In this document: positions 50,480-60,860 of the stretch, piece by piece | How positions within the stretch are numbered: position 1 is the first letter of the stretch | Layout of the letters: each line of letters starts with the position of its first letter | DNA from: Calliopsis andreniformis | Taxonomy: Eukaryota; Arthropoda; Insecta; Hymenoptera; Andrenidae | Direction of reading: 5' to 3' | Assembly: GCF_051401765.1 (NCBI RefSeq) | Contig: NW_027480542.1 | Coordinates: 434,001-498,000 of the forward strand | Length of the DNA: 64,000 nt | Notes under the pieces: generated by a model | The model's database searches: none | What the model was told of the DNA's origin: nothing | Seen by the model: the letters and a program-made list of their open reading frames with translations, nothing else | Made by a program: the position numbers and the translations under genes

Positions 50480-52333
50480 TTAATAACGCGTTGGATCTCC
50501 TTTTTGTCGAATAACCTCGTCACAACGCCTTGGCATTGATTCAATTAAGCGACGACAACAATTGACTGGAATATTACTCCATCCTTCTTCAATAACAGCG
50601 TAGAGTTCATTTAAATTTTTTGGTTTTTTCTGTTTAACATATTTGTGCACATCTATCCATAATCATCTCAATGGGATTGAGATCTGGAGATTGCGAGGGC
50701 CATGATAATATTCATATATTATATAGATGTAGTACTTCGTTCAATATTTCCATGTATACGTATTGGTCCATTATTCCATTAATTCTATGTGTTTTTTAGC
50801 ACAATTTCACGATGAACTTCGCGTTGTTTAAATTGTAACGCGAGTTACCACCACCGTGAAGTTGTGTAATTCCTTATTCCCGGTTAGGGTTATAAAGATA
50901 TTAAATTGTCACAACACGATTACTAATTGCGAAATATATATAATCTTAATTCACTGTATTATACAACTGGTTTTGTAGTTATGTTTGCGAAGCTCAGAAG
51001 GCTTATTAGGCAGAATTTATTGGGATTGAAAACTAAGGACGTCTCGCGAATTCAACGATGTCGTTTCCAGAATGATCCCGCATAATAACTGAACGAATAC
51101 TCTGAAGTATCTTTTTAGAATAACTTCGCCTTTCTGCTTCCATATCAAACCGTCAGCAAGAGCCGCAGAGCATAGTCCAGCGAGGTAGGCCTTGACCCAA
51201 GTGACCAATTAGTAAACGTTTGGGGTTTATCTAATGGAAATATATTGAATTGTTCAGCAAATCAGCTCGCCGGACATTTCCCATGTAGGCTAGCCGAAAA
51301 ACCCAGCAGCTGTGGTGCACGTATGAGTCGCTAACTTTGATGACTTCAACTCTCACGTTTGAGCGTGCCTTTTGAGTATTTGATCAGAGCGAACCGGAAG
51401 TACCCCAGGCACGAGCCATGTTTGGCTCAGAAAACCCTACGATGGGTTATATCTTTGAGATATGTGGTCATGGTGACCGGTGGTACCTGGGGTATGGTAA
51501 CGTTAGATGGCTTGGCAGCCCTGATGGGGTTTGGCTCTGATCTTCCAGATTCGTGCACCACATGAGGTTCGTTTATGACGTGGAGGAGAACGTCATGATA
51601 ATGTACAGAGCCAATGTAGCCGAGAAGGTTTGAATTCTAATTCAAATCGGCTATAGATATTATTAACGTTTCTACGTAATTTCGCGTCAGGTTTTTCGAT
51701 ATCGCGAAACATTATGAATCAGACCAACACCTTGTAACGTCATCGCTCTCCAGAAGTTCACCGATCCTCCTCCTTTTACGGTTTATTTTACACATGTTAA
51801 TAAGAATTCTTCGTTAACACGGCGTCGAACGTACGTTTTACCATCCGACCCCATTTTATTAAATTTGGACTCGTCGGTAAAAATAATTTTTGACCAATCA
51901 ACTGCTGACCAGTATCGATATTCTGTAGCGAACCGTAAACGTAATTTTCTATTGTGCTGAGAAATGAGCGGCTTCTTGCGAGCAACACGACCCATAAGAT
52001 TAAATTCATTCAACCTTCTTCTCACTGTGCGAACATTAATTTTGCTACTAATTTCGGTACCAGATTCATTAAGTACTTGTTTCGCTGTTTTGTGTCGGTC
52101 AACTTCAGAGATGCGATGAAGAACACGGTCCTCTTTAGCTGTTGTTTTACGAGGTCTTTTTTTCGTGGCACATTATTTGCTGAACCTGTATTTAATATGA
52201 ACTGCATTGCTTGTACACACGCTGTTTTGGAAATGTTTAATCTTTCAGCAGTTACCGAAAATGAGTATCCCTCTTCTCTTAACAATTTAATTTGGATTCT
52301 CTGTTCAGGGCTAATGTTCTTTCTTCGACTCAT
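50480..52333 (-). pseudogene. Tc1 transposase, interrupted by a solo LTR
   Basis: N-terminal HTH at 52333-52022 (MSRRKNISPEQRIQIKLLRE, EGYSFSVTAERLNISKTACV), then 52025-51783 (RRRLNEFNLMGRVARKKPLI; DWSKIIFTDESKFNKMGSDG with the first Asp). The solo LTR lies within the region that reads RINGIMDQYVY. Below it is the SQSPDLNPIE block (the Glu motif, about 50690-50660) and a decayed C-terminus to 50480. Two frameshifts are visible besides the insertion. Confidence 0.85.
50790..51712. mobile_element. Solo LTR-like insert, 923 bp, TATG duplication
   Basis: TATG lies at 50786-50789 and 51713-51716. The empty site is known from the related Tc1 at 43 kb, which reads AATTCTATGAATCGGACCAA straight through. 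The insert begins TGTTTTTTAGCAC and ends GCGAAACAT. The first and last 60 bases both contain TTTCRCG/CGCG words. It has no coding of its own. LTR identity is inferred from TG start, size and duplication; a non-LTR origin is possible. Confidence 0.65.
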
Positions 52334-52586
52334 GATTGTAGACTGATTTGCTATTGTTTACATTCTTGAACATGCCAGACTATAAGAACCATATTAACAA
52401 TGACGTTAACTGAGCAACTGTGATAAAAACCTATCGCTCTTAAATAGCTGTCTCCTATTATAGCGGTATAATATAAGAAAATGTCAAAAATATTTGCAAA
52501 TTATAATATAGAAAATAAACTTATTGCAATATTATGGTACAACATACTTTAGGGTTTATTATATATAAGTTAAATATGCGAGAATT

Positions 52587-52926
52587 TCACTTTTTTTTTA
52601 GATATGTACAACGTTTATATACCGAACTACCAAGCGATCTTAAGTAGTTGACCATCACCGTATATGCAGGGCAACCAATTCCTTCAATCTCTGCACCAAT
52701 TTCTGTTCTCAATTTATTGTAAACATTATTAACCCCTTTTCTCTCACATCCGCCAAAATTAACATTTGCGTTATCGCCACCCAACCCAATGCATTCTTTT
52801 ATGTCAATTTTTAAATCTTTTAAAGTTTGTATACAAAAACTTGAAACCATGTCAGAAGTCTCCCCTTTTTAATTTTCTAGTTTGAACAACTTTAAATTGA
52901 TACCAGTCTTTGTAAAATATTGAACT
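52587..52926 (-). pseudogene. hAT transposase, block 2
   Basis: Between the two insertions, 52926-52663 encodes QYFTKTGINLKLFKLEN, a TAA, KGETSDMVSSFCIQTLKDLK, then IDIKECIGLGGDNANVNFGG and CERKGVNNVYNKLRTEIGAE ending IGCPA. The GxxxDNxNxNFGG motif contains the family's catalytic-type Asp. The remaining bases to 52587 are Tc1 terminal repeat. The frame joins block 1 exactly across the AACT site of the solo LTR. Confidence 0.82.
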
Positions 52927-53797
52927 TGTTACGAGCCGGGGCCGAGTGCAACACTTGAGGCCGGCGAGACTGGTCTGTAATTTTCACACAGGTATATGGG
53001 GTCAGTTTGTTAGTAAGGTGCGCAGACGAACCTAATGCGAAATTAGGGAGCCGCAAGATGGGTGAGTTTCCGTGGACGAACCTGATGCGAAATCAGGGAG
53101 CCACCAGGCAGTAAGACTACTTTCGATATTTGGTGATGCAGACGAACCTACTGCGAAATTAGGGAGCCGCAGGATTGTTAATTTGGCCTCGTAACTTTTA
53201 ATAATAATAGAACAGAAATATAACTCGAGCGGTAGTTATATTTCGTGTGGGAACGTTCGATTATTACTAAGTATTGTGGAGTTACAATGCGGGTTCAAAC
53301 TGTAACTCAAATTCAAAAGTTAAGATCTAAAATATATTGTAACTAAAACTTTTGTTTACAGCTGCGTCGTATAATTTTTGTGACGTGTAAGAATATTTAG
53401 AAATTACCAAATAGTTCATGCTCGATTTTAACACACTGGCAATGCGGGGGTAGAGTGATTGAAAATAATGCCTAAATAGAATTTTTGCCGACTCGCGGAT
53501 CCTATAAGGTTTGCTCCGATTCGAAAGGGAACCTCAGCCCGATCTCACAATACAATCGACTAGAGAATATGACGCGACATTGACTCTGAACGTGACGATG
53601 CAATTCTGATCTCTCGAAAGTTAAAATCAACGGGTTTTTATAGACCGAAAAATGAGTGGGGATGCCTAAAATTTCCTAAATAAGGAAAGTTCTAAATAAG
53701 GAGGTTAGGAAGTTGCATCATACTCCCCGGAATTACGGTTGCAGTGCAGCTATGAAAAAATCTTGGGAAATAGTGCGTATGAAATGCGTCCGTAACA
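52927..53797. mobile_element. Solo LTR, 871 bp, AACT duplication (full copy of the 13.3-kb family)
   Basis: Begins TGTTACGAGCC and ends GTCCGTAACA, so both TG...CA and inverted ends are present. AACT flanks it (52923-52926, 53798-53801). It shows three hairpin units in its first 250 bp (see separate entry). The copy at 13337-15130 is truncated and carries the foldback element. With one AACT removed, the hAT frame is continuous. Confidence 0.9.
53021..53172 (+). repeat. Three hairpin repeat units in the LTR
   Basis: Units at 53031-53047, 53081-53097 and 53147-53163 read CCTAATGCGAAATTAGG, CCTGATGCGAAATCAGG and CCTACTGCGAAATTAGG. All are preceded by GACGAA and followed by GAGCC. Each can fold with a 6-bp stem and a GCGAA loop. 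The second differs from the first by a paired A-T to G-C change that keeps the stem; the third has one mismatch. Confidence 0.8.
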
Positions 53798-53801
53798 AAC
53801 T

Positions 53802-54320
53802 AGAAGTGGATAGATTTTTTTATCTTTATGGTTGCTAGCATCGGTGCTAATACTGTAAAATGAACAAGTTTGAGGTCATTACAAACAATTTTAATTGAAT
53901 ATGGTGCGAGGACTTGATTAATCAAACTTGTGGTTTCTGTCCTAGCTGAAGCATATTTTCTTGCTATTTTCGAATCATCGAACGCCTTTCGTATAAGTTT
54001 ATTCATGCAGTCTGACGAGGCAAAAGATTGGTGTTGTTTAATTATGTGGTATGCAAAACATAATTCCGCTGTCATAATTTTGCCTTCTTCAGAACTATCT
54101 GGTTTTGTAAAATAATAATTTATAATACTTGTACATTTACTCGACGATGCTACGAAAGATTTATGTTTTTGACTGTTTATATGATCCCTTAGATCGGCAA
54201 TTCCTCCATGCCCAATGCTTAAATACCAATTGCAATGCTTGCAATAGGCTTCATTTTCAGTTCTTCCCTTTTTTATAAATGGATACTCTTTGCTGTATGT
54301 ATCTAAACATTTGCATTGCC
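53802..54320 (-). pseudogene. hAT transposase, block 1 with zinc-finger N-terminus
   Basis: The minus frame from about 54318 reads QCKCLDTYSKEYPFIKKGRT, AYCKHCNWYLSIGHGGIADL and RDHINSQKHKSF. CxxC followed by HxxxxxH (BED-like) is the DNA-binding finger of this family. It continues IMTAELCFAYHIIKQHQSFA, SSDCMNKLIRKAFDDSKIAR, TSLINQVLAPYSIK and ASNHKDKKIYP to the LTR junction. A splice acceptor (TTTAG/CAACAAGG) may precede it at 54319. The frame switches between 53860 and 53801. Confidence 0.82.
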
Positions 54321-54325
54321 TTGTT

Positions 54326-54358
54326 GCTAAATAACTAAATAACTAAATAACTAAATAA
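54326..54358 (+). repeat. Short tandem repeat (TAAATAAC)4
   Basis: Four copies of an 8-bp unit directly 5' of the hAT coding block. It is simple slippage-type repeat DNA overlapping the presumed intron end. Confidence 0.8.
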
Positions 54359-55555
54359 AAACGCACATTATTAACAAAAATACTGCTAAGAAGGCTGCAA
54401 TACACGAGACAATAGCAATAATAACCCAACACAAGCACAGTTTATAATGTAGGAAATCGAAATTTGACGAGACGCGTCAACGTAGTCAGGAGCACTGGAG
54501 ACATTGTAATTGCCTTATGACAGTTTAGAAAATAATCGGACAATCGACGATCGGTTGGACGATACGTATGTTTCGCCAGAGGTCAGTCGGCACGTCGCAT
54601 TAACTAAAGGTTAGGACAAATGAAATGAACTAAAGTTTTAAATATTAACCGCGATGGTTAATTTTATCTTAACAATTGGTAGTTGAATATTAATAAAAAA
54701 ATAAGCGAAAGAGCGCGATTTCCAGGACTTTTCTGCTAATTTTGATAAACCGGGATATTCGACTGTCCCGAAACCTTTTATCAGGACACAGGTACTGGAG
54801 GTACAAATGGGGACAATCCTGAAAAACCGGGACGTCTGGCAATCCTACCTCTAACCAACTGTTCGACGGTGAGTGATTTGTCCCCTCTCTTACGTCAGTG
54901 CAATACTACTGTTCGGGCAACCACTGCTTGACGCCTTCACGCGGGCTCATTTCTGGTGCTTTCCACCAGATTTGTAGGCGCTTATAATGATCAATCGAAG
55001 TCTCAAACGCTAAGTCGTTATTCTAAATCTTCCTCTTATTTTGGTCTCTAGATTCACCCTTTAAATTTACTTCCAACCGTTCAGAAACACCCTGTATGAC
55101 TGCTGCTAGGCTTTGTTTTCTTTCTTTCTGTTAAATTCTAGTGGACCTTATGTTTAAATAACTAAAGTAATACACACTATATGAAGTAGTTAAATATAAA
55201 TTATATGTAACAAACGATCGGACACATGGCGCGTTAATCTGCTCGCACAAAAGCACACATTTCGCAATAATCGGTAAAAACAACTGCAACTCGGGGCACT
55301 TCCGCTACGCACTCCATGGATCTCAATGGCGCAGAGATACGAATTAGATGTCTAACTTAACACTTTCGTATGTTTTATCATTAAGTAATGTGCGCGGGGT
55401 ATTGACACTCAGTAATGTTCATGAGATGCTGGATGTGTCGTTAACACTGGTTGGCGTTAATACGGCTTGTAGTTTTAATGGTCTAAAATAAGCAAGGTTC
55501 GAATTGGACAGGTTAAAACCATAACTGTTGCAACGATATCAATAACTGTTATGAC
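54359..55555. other. hAT 5' region to ~54847, then no gene
   Basis: 54359-54847 should be the leader and terminus of the hAT element, ending in GGGACGTCTGGCAATCCTA. CCGGGATATTCGACTGTCCC and its neighbours repeat CCGGGA/GGGAC words, typical subterminal motifs. 54850-55555 shows no coding or paired repeats. Confidence 0.4.
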
Positions 55556-55849
55556 AATTACATTTTTCTTTAAATGATTTTGGTTATACATAACCATTAT
55601 AAACGATTTGAATTTTCTGACTGCTAATAATCGTTATAAATGATTAAAATTGTTCTTGATTGCGAATAACCATTAGACATGACGGAAATTATTTTCAGTT
55701 ACAAGTTACCATTACGGAAATTAGTTTTTGTTAGCAATAATTATTACGTATAACCTGAACTTTACATTGGTTACGAATAAATATTACCGATGACCAGAAT
55801 TTTATATTGGTTACGAATAATTGTTATTCAACTCATCGACAATAGTTAT
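55556..55849 (+). repeat. Degenerate tandem array, ~45-55 bp period
   Basis: Roughly six units share GGTTAYRMATAAYCATTA, then TAAAYGATTTGAATTTT or ACATGACGGAAATTATTTT-type sequence and TTRGTTA. Examples start near 55570, 55615, 55664, 55708, 55775 and 55818. The units are too diverged for exact boundaries. They end next to a DNA transposon; they may be its subterminal array or an unrelated minisatellite. Confidence 0.6.
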
Positions 55850-56868
55850 CGATAGGATGAATCACGTAACGTTTGCACCTCAAATATCTTTGTTGTTTTT
55901 TAAAATACGTCAAATGTTTCAAGGACGGAGCTGAACGGTTCAATGGAGCTCATACATTACCAAAAGAATTTTTGTTTTTTTTGTCACCTTTTTTAGAGAT
56001 ATCAAGGTCACCTCCATTTTTTTTAATAGAATCACTCCTTTTTAAACACCAACAATGATAGTCCCTTTCATTAGGAATTCAATGACTATAATTATTCAAA
56101 GTCATTCAAGATCACGGACAGAGAAAACGTACAAGATTCAAAATATGAAAGCAAAATACGTTTATCACGAGTGAGACTTGTAAACATATTTAAGGTCATA
56201 TTCAATGTTACTGAATATTCTCAATTTTTCAAGAAGATCTGTAAATTTTGTTGAAACATGTTTCTTTACAAAACCCTCATGATACGTGGTTCAACATGAC
56301 TGTCCTGCGCATTATGCACGAGTAGCAAAAGAAACGTTGGATTCTAGGTTTTCAAATCGATGAACGAGGTGGAACTGTTTCATGGCCAACACGTTCACTA
56401 GATTTTTTTTTTTGCGGTGTCTGCTAAAAGAGATCGTGCACATGAATGATCCAACAACAGTTAGAAATATGCATCGGCATATAATCACAGCATGTATAAA
56501 TATCACCTCGGATATACTTGTCACAGTTCAACATTCCTTTAGAGCCCGTTTACAGCAATGTGTCGACGTAAACGGCCATCATTTCAAACATTCATGAAAC
56601 ACAGGTATTCTGTTTTCATATTTTACATCTCACATGTTTTTTCTGTCCGTGACCTTGAATAGCCTTGAATAATAATAGTCACTGAATTCTTAATGGAAAA
56701 AAAGGTGACCTTGATATCTGTAAAAAAATTTACAAGAAAGCAAACATTTTTTTGATATTGTGTGAACTATATTGAGCTATTCAACTTCGTCCTTAAAGCA
56801 TTTGACATATCTTTAAGAACAACAAAGATATTTGAGGTGCAATCATTGGGTGGCTCACCTTGTATATC
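55850..56868 (+). mobile_element. Mariner-like DNA element with ~270-bp inverted ends
   Basis: The left arm (about 55860-56150) and right arm (about 56600-56868) are inverted copies. They share TTTGCACCTCAAATATCTTT, GTTGTT, AATGYTTCAAGGACG, ACAAAAAATT-type runs and GTCACGGACAGA-like words. The right end reads TGGGTGGCTCACCTTGTA, whose complement TACAAGGTGAGCCACCCA is a mariner-type terminus. The interior holds a broken transposase on the plus strand. No clean TA or other duplication could be proven at the left. Confidence 0.7.
56270..56594 (+). pseudogene. IS630/mariner-like transposase C-terminal fragment (DUF4817-associated type)
   Basis: Across shifting plus-strand frames it encodes CPAHYARVAKETLDS, RFSNR then GGTVSWPTRSLD, FFF, LKEIVHMNDPTT, MHRHIITACINITSDILVTV, QHSFRARLQQCVDVNGHHF. 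This is the second-Asp-to-C-terminus section of a common insect mariner-related family (GAPAHF ... WPPRSPDLTPLDFFLWGYLK ... LRRRLxxCIxxxGxHFEH). There are several frameshifts and stops, and the N-terminal half is missing. One of only three plus-strand genes. Confidence 0.7.
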
Positions 56869-58499
56869 GATAAAATTAGTTCTCGGTAAACGGAGCTGTG
56901 ATGTACCAAAGATGAGTGAAGTTTAAGATCGCTACAATGTGAAGCCTTCCTTACCCCTCGCCTGTCGCTCGCGTAAGATCGGAAGGTCTGATGGAATTGC
57001 GGACTGAGCGCATGGATGATAATCCACTGCAACCCCTTGCGTTTAAGATGTTAATCCTTCATGCGAGAAAGATCAGGACTAGCAATGTCTACTATTAATT
57101 ACTTCTTCATCTTTATTTGTTCTTCTTATTATTGACCATGTTTAAGCAATTTATTGTCGTCACTTAACTACTGCTACATTCTTGCTCAGTTTAAATAGAT
57201 ATATTGATACCGTTACAAAAACTTGTGAAATCTTCTCCCAGAAACCTTAAAAGTGCAACGCTTGCGCCACGTACTTAAGGTGCCTTTAAACCTTTCAAAG
57301 ATTGTTATAAAAAGAAATGAACTTCTCGAAAACTTTGCGCCGTTTAAATTGATGAAATCATGGATAAGACATCCACGTGACCACTATTTTGAAAAATATT
57401 ACAGTATACTCTCTTGTACCTGTTCACAAGTTCGTTAAATCTGATTATGCTAGTGATTAAATATTTCAAAAACAACTTATAATTAATTTCCTGCCATTTA
57501 ATAGAAGCCAGCGTAGTTACACTGGTATTTATTATGAAAATGATACATACCCCATCACTGTAAGCTAAAATAATGGATACTTGTGCGTCTTATGTATGCT
57601 TTCATAAAGAACCTCTCACTAATTAGAAGGAAAATTGGATCCCGGTTAAATTGGATGATTTTCAGATATGTTGTAAAGTATGATGGGCTAAACAAAAATA
57701 TGTGGCAACTGAAGCCCTGTGATGAATGGTTACTTTGGCACAGCCAGTCAAAAGTAGTATAATTGCTGTTGATGTAAGCGGTCGAGTTTTACGGCGCGAT
57801 AATACAAATTCGACCACCATGCGCAAACAATAACAAAAAAGACATTAATTTAATTAATTTTCCGTCTTTGAGGCTTGAGTTTGATACTGTTGCGCAGAAT
57901 CAAATAATAAGTTCAGCAACTTCGAAGAAGGGTAACGCACATTGTCCTGATATCCTGCAAGTCACGTAAATATTCCAAGGCTAATTGGGAAAATTATTCA
58001 GTTGTTCATTATGTAAGAGAATCCGCGATAATCAATCGCGATTGGTCATGTCTCTAAGAAAAGATTTATGTGCATACGCGTCTGCATTCTTCTCCACCCG
58101 GTCCTCAAGGCTCTCACACAAAGACACACACACTCATGCCAATTACAAGATTTGCAGGTTATTACGAACAATAAAATTTGGAATTCACACACTTCAGACT
58201 ACATCTTGGAAAAACCATGAATGCAAACTTACATTTAATCATACACACATACATGAAATCTTTATACATTCGAACTGTACGATGACATGTTTTTGGATTT
58301 TTCCTTGGATTTCAATTTTATTGGTCGTCTACAATTGGAATCAAACATAATGTAACAATATGTAAAAAATAATTTTGTTAAAAGATAATTTTTTGTCTTT
58401 TGTTTACCTCAATTTCTTTGTCTCCTGATTTTTCGACGAATCCACAAAATAGCTCCCTTTTGATTAATCAATCTTAAAAGTCTTGCTTGTGTTTCAGCC
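56869..58499. other. No gene recognised
   Basis: Mostly unique-looking AT-rich DNA. Open frames at 57253-57438 and 57985-58350 have no recognised motif, no family resemblance and no conserved neighbours, so I do not call them. Confidence 0.35.
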
Positions 58500-58810
58500 T
58501 CATTTCTATGTTACTCCTTCATCTTTGGCTAATGTTTGGTATAGGTCGGAAATGTCGGAATGCCTGCTCGATTGTATGTTTTAATCAATGCACATTTCGA
58601 ATTTCTGTGGCTGACCGATAGACAAGTTCTTTAAGTACTTCTCAAAGAAAAAAGTCCAGTGATGTCAAATCTGGTAAATGAGGAGGCTATAAGAGTGGAA
58701 CAGGTCTGCTTCCTGTTCATTGAGTTCCAAAAATTTCATCTAAAAATTTACGAACTGCTCAACGATAATGAGGAAAAGCACCATCATGCATGAAGAAAAT
58801 AGAGTGACGT
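58500..58810 (-). pseudogene. IS630/mariner-like transposase fragment (second copy of the 56-kb type)
   Basis: The minus strand encodes FMHDGAFPHYR, AVRKFLDEIFGTQ, TGSRPVPLL, PPHLPDLTSLDFFL and LKELVYRSATEIRN, with TGA/TAG stops where the family usually has Trp or Ala codons. It is the same protein section as 56270-56594 but a different copy, on the opposite strand. Confidence 0.72.
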
Positions 58811-58912
58811 CTGTATCATTGTTATAATTTGACGTATAGTCCGTATCAGATGTTAAAAATGAAGACGAAAAAATGTTATATAGACCGAAGGTACATCTAT
58901 AAAACTAATACG

Positions 58913-59780
58913 CACTCACTTAATCACCCAATCACCACCATTAGCGATTATTACTTGACAACGTCTGGGCATTTCAACTAACTTTTCGGTATATGAGACA
59001 GGAAAAGATCTCCGTATTTCTCGAAAACGGCGAACTAGTGTTTTCAATTTTAAAATACGCTTTCTTCGGATTTTGTACTTCATAATAGACCAAACATTTT
59101 CCATTGGATTGGCATCGGGAGACTGAGATGATCAATCTAACACGTTAACACGGCTTCGGTGTTTGGGATCGTTGTCCTCTTAAAGTGTCCACTGGTCTCT
59201 GGTTCCATCAAACCAATGTTTCACCGATACTAGGAGATCAGAGATCCTTTTCGTAAAATTTAAGCATCTTCTGAGCATTTAAATTATCCGTAAAGGCGCA
59301 TAAGGTCCCGAAACCCCGAACGTTGAAACACCCTTAAACATAAACTTTTATTGGGTGTTTAATGTTTCTTTGGATAATTGGATTTCCATGCGCAGACCAG
59401 GCTCGTTTGATAGGAGTGCAAGTCCAAAAGAGGTGACTCGTTGCTGAATACAACATAGTTCCAATCATGATCAACATTTGCGTGTGCCCATGCCAACCAC
59501 TTTTGGACATGTTTCGTTGAAAGCAATGGCTTTGATATTGTACTACGCCAGGTAACTCTATTTTCTTCCAACCGACGTTTGATTGTTAACATGCCTATAT
59601 TTATGCCCTGTTTTAATAAAACTGTTTGTCCTTTACGTAAGGAAAGTGTCGGATTTTTCGAAAAAAGCTGCAAAACTGCTGATTCCTTATACGTTGCACT
59701 CACTTATTTACAAATTCGCGAGACTTATGCAAACATTTTGTTGCATTTCTAATACTCATTTTAGGTCCTTTCGGGTGATT
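58913..59780 (-). pseudogene. Tc1-like transposase, decayed
   Basis: The minus frame 59703-59359 gives LSLRKGQTVLLKQGINIGML, TIKRRLEENRVTWRSTISKP and WNYVVFSNESPL, where the first catalytic Asp of SDES reads N. After breaks, EDNDPKHRSRVNVLD, SSQSPDANPMENVWSIMKYK and LVEMPRRCQVIIANGGDW follow to 58916. The Glu block is NPMEN rather than NPIEN. Frameshifts lie between 59110 and 59358. It is a diverged Tc1 different from the 10-kb copy. Confidence 0.8.
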
Positions 59781-59917
59781 GCACAAGAAGACCGCATTGA
59801 ATCGTTTAGTGTATATGACACTCATTTCGAAATGATCTGAACTTCTCACTGACAGACTTCGTATATTGTGACTAGCACAATTTTTGACTTATTGGGTATC
59901 AAATTTCACAGATACAG

Positions 59918-60265
59918 TGTCAACGTTCTTGTAATACAGACTGTAATTCAGTCAAGAGACGAGTCCTTAAAAATCGCAAATATGTTGCACTTGTTAATGA
60001 TAGCAAATAAATTGGTCCAATAATGTGATTTCCAATCATTCCTATCCATACTTTGATGGTGAAGCGTCTCTGATTATGTCTTTGAGTCATAACGTCCAGG
60101 ATTCTGTGAGCCCAAATCCTGTCAGTTTGTCGATTCAGAATGCTACTACTCGAAAAACTACTGTCGTCTATGAATAGCACATTCTCCAAAAAATCTGGTT
60201 GATGTTGTAATTTATTTATCATCTACTGGTAAAAACGTCATCATGCTGCACGGTACTTTGTTTTT

Positions 60266-60296
<31 letters not shown>

Positions 60297-60860
60297 TAGA
60301 CGAAAAATGCTTTACGCACCCCCGGGTGGGCGTGCATTGTCCTGGGGAGTGTGGGACTCTTCCCCTCGGTAGGAGGGGAAGCCTACCCACTAAAACTCGT
60401 CTGTCCTCCGAAAATGTTCCATCAGGTGCAAAGCCAAGCCGAAACGCATTCTGCTCATCAGCCGATAATACGGTACTTTGGTCTGAGTGCTTGAATGTGA
60501 TGGATTGGGCAAGGTAGTAAATCTTCCTCATAAATTATTCGTTGCGTTGTCATGTGATTTATTCCTATTCGACGAGATATTCCACGTAGATCCATTAATG
60601 GATAAGCACGAGCAAAAGCGATAACTTGTTCTTCTCGATGCTAATGGATGCGGGGTTTAACCAAATTACACTGTTGGTAGAGCGGCTGAAAATCTTGCTG
60701 ATCTGGCACTTCTTCTACTGGACGTAGCAATTTTCTGGTATTCCGTACTGAATTTTGATATATATCCCGATCGAAAGAATTCGCAAATGGCCTGAATATT
60801 TCGGTAGCGAACCATTAATCCGTGATGTCAACAAGATACTAAGCGATTAACTAATCATTA
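59918..60860 (-). pseudogene. Mariner/IS630-like transposase split by a LINE-derived insert
   Basis: The N-terminal part (60860-60481) encodes SFDRDIYQNSVRNTRKLLRP, YPLMDLRGISRRIGINHMTT and IYEEDLLPCPIHHIQALRPK, a helix-turn-helix region. After the 211-bp insert, 60249-59918 encodes LQHQPDFLENVLFIDDSSFS (first catalytic Asp), HNQRRFTIKVWIGMIGNHII and GPIYLLSLTSATYLRFLRTR, then a stop at 59918. Stops at 60243 and 60228 and loss of the C-terminus show it is dead. Family style matches insect DDE_3 genes of the ...RFSINVWAGIIGDxLIGP type. Confidence 0.78.
60260..60470 (-). mobile_element. 211-bp retroposed insert (SINE or LINE 3' end) with TAAA tail
   Basis: The 10-bp target duplication CGGTACTTTG lies at 60250-60259 and 60471-60480. 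The plus strand begins with a (TTTA)n run (60266-60297), so the inserted RNA-derived copy reads minus with a TAAA-type tail. The body holds a palindrome-rich GC segment (CCCCTCGGTAGGAGGGG; CACCCCCGGGTGGGCGTG). No pol III boxes are evident. Tail and variable-length duplication prove target-primed reverse transcription; whether it is a SINE or a 5'-truncated LINE cannot be told. Confidence 0.85.

Larger units (their letters stand above)
50207..52660 (-). mobile_element. Tc1-like element inserted in hAT, holding a solo LTR
   Basis: The ends CAGTGGCGGTCAACTACTTA (left) and CGGTGATGGTCAACTACTTA (right, complemented) are inverted repeats. TA flanks both (50205-50206, 52661-52662). Without the 923-bp insert at 50790-51712 the element is about 1.53 kb, normal for Tc1. 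It interrupts the GIGCPAxxLHNTL part of the hAT gene. Confidence 0.88.
49785..54847 (-). mobile_element. hAT-like element (ZBED/GTF2IRD2 type), split three ways
   Basis: The transposase gene reads minus from about 54320 to 49785 in three blocks, separated by a solo LTR (52927-53797) and a Tc1 element (50207-52660). A likely 5' terminus lies at about 54847: the complement reads TAGGATTGCCAGACGTCCCG, a hAT-like end of the CAGGGxTGGCAA class. The 3' end is missing because the element abuts LINE-C at 49784. No 8-bp duplication can therefore be tested. Confidence 0.75.

Noticed and set aside
57253..58350. Plus-strand frames of 61 and 121 codons
   Set aside because: No motif, signal, splice context or family resemblance; lengths are expected by chance in this composition.
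60286..60531. 81-codon minus frame and 63-codon plus frame in the 60.3-kb insert
   Set aside because: They read through a short retroposed GC-rich insert into host DNA on both strands.
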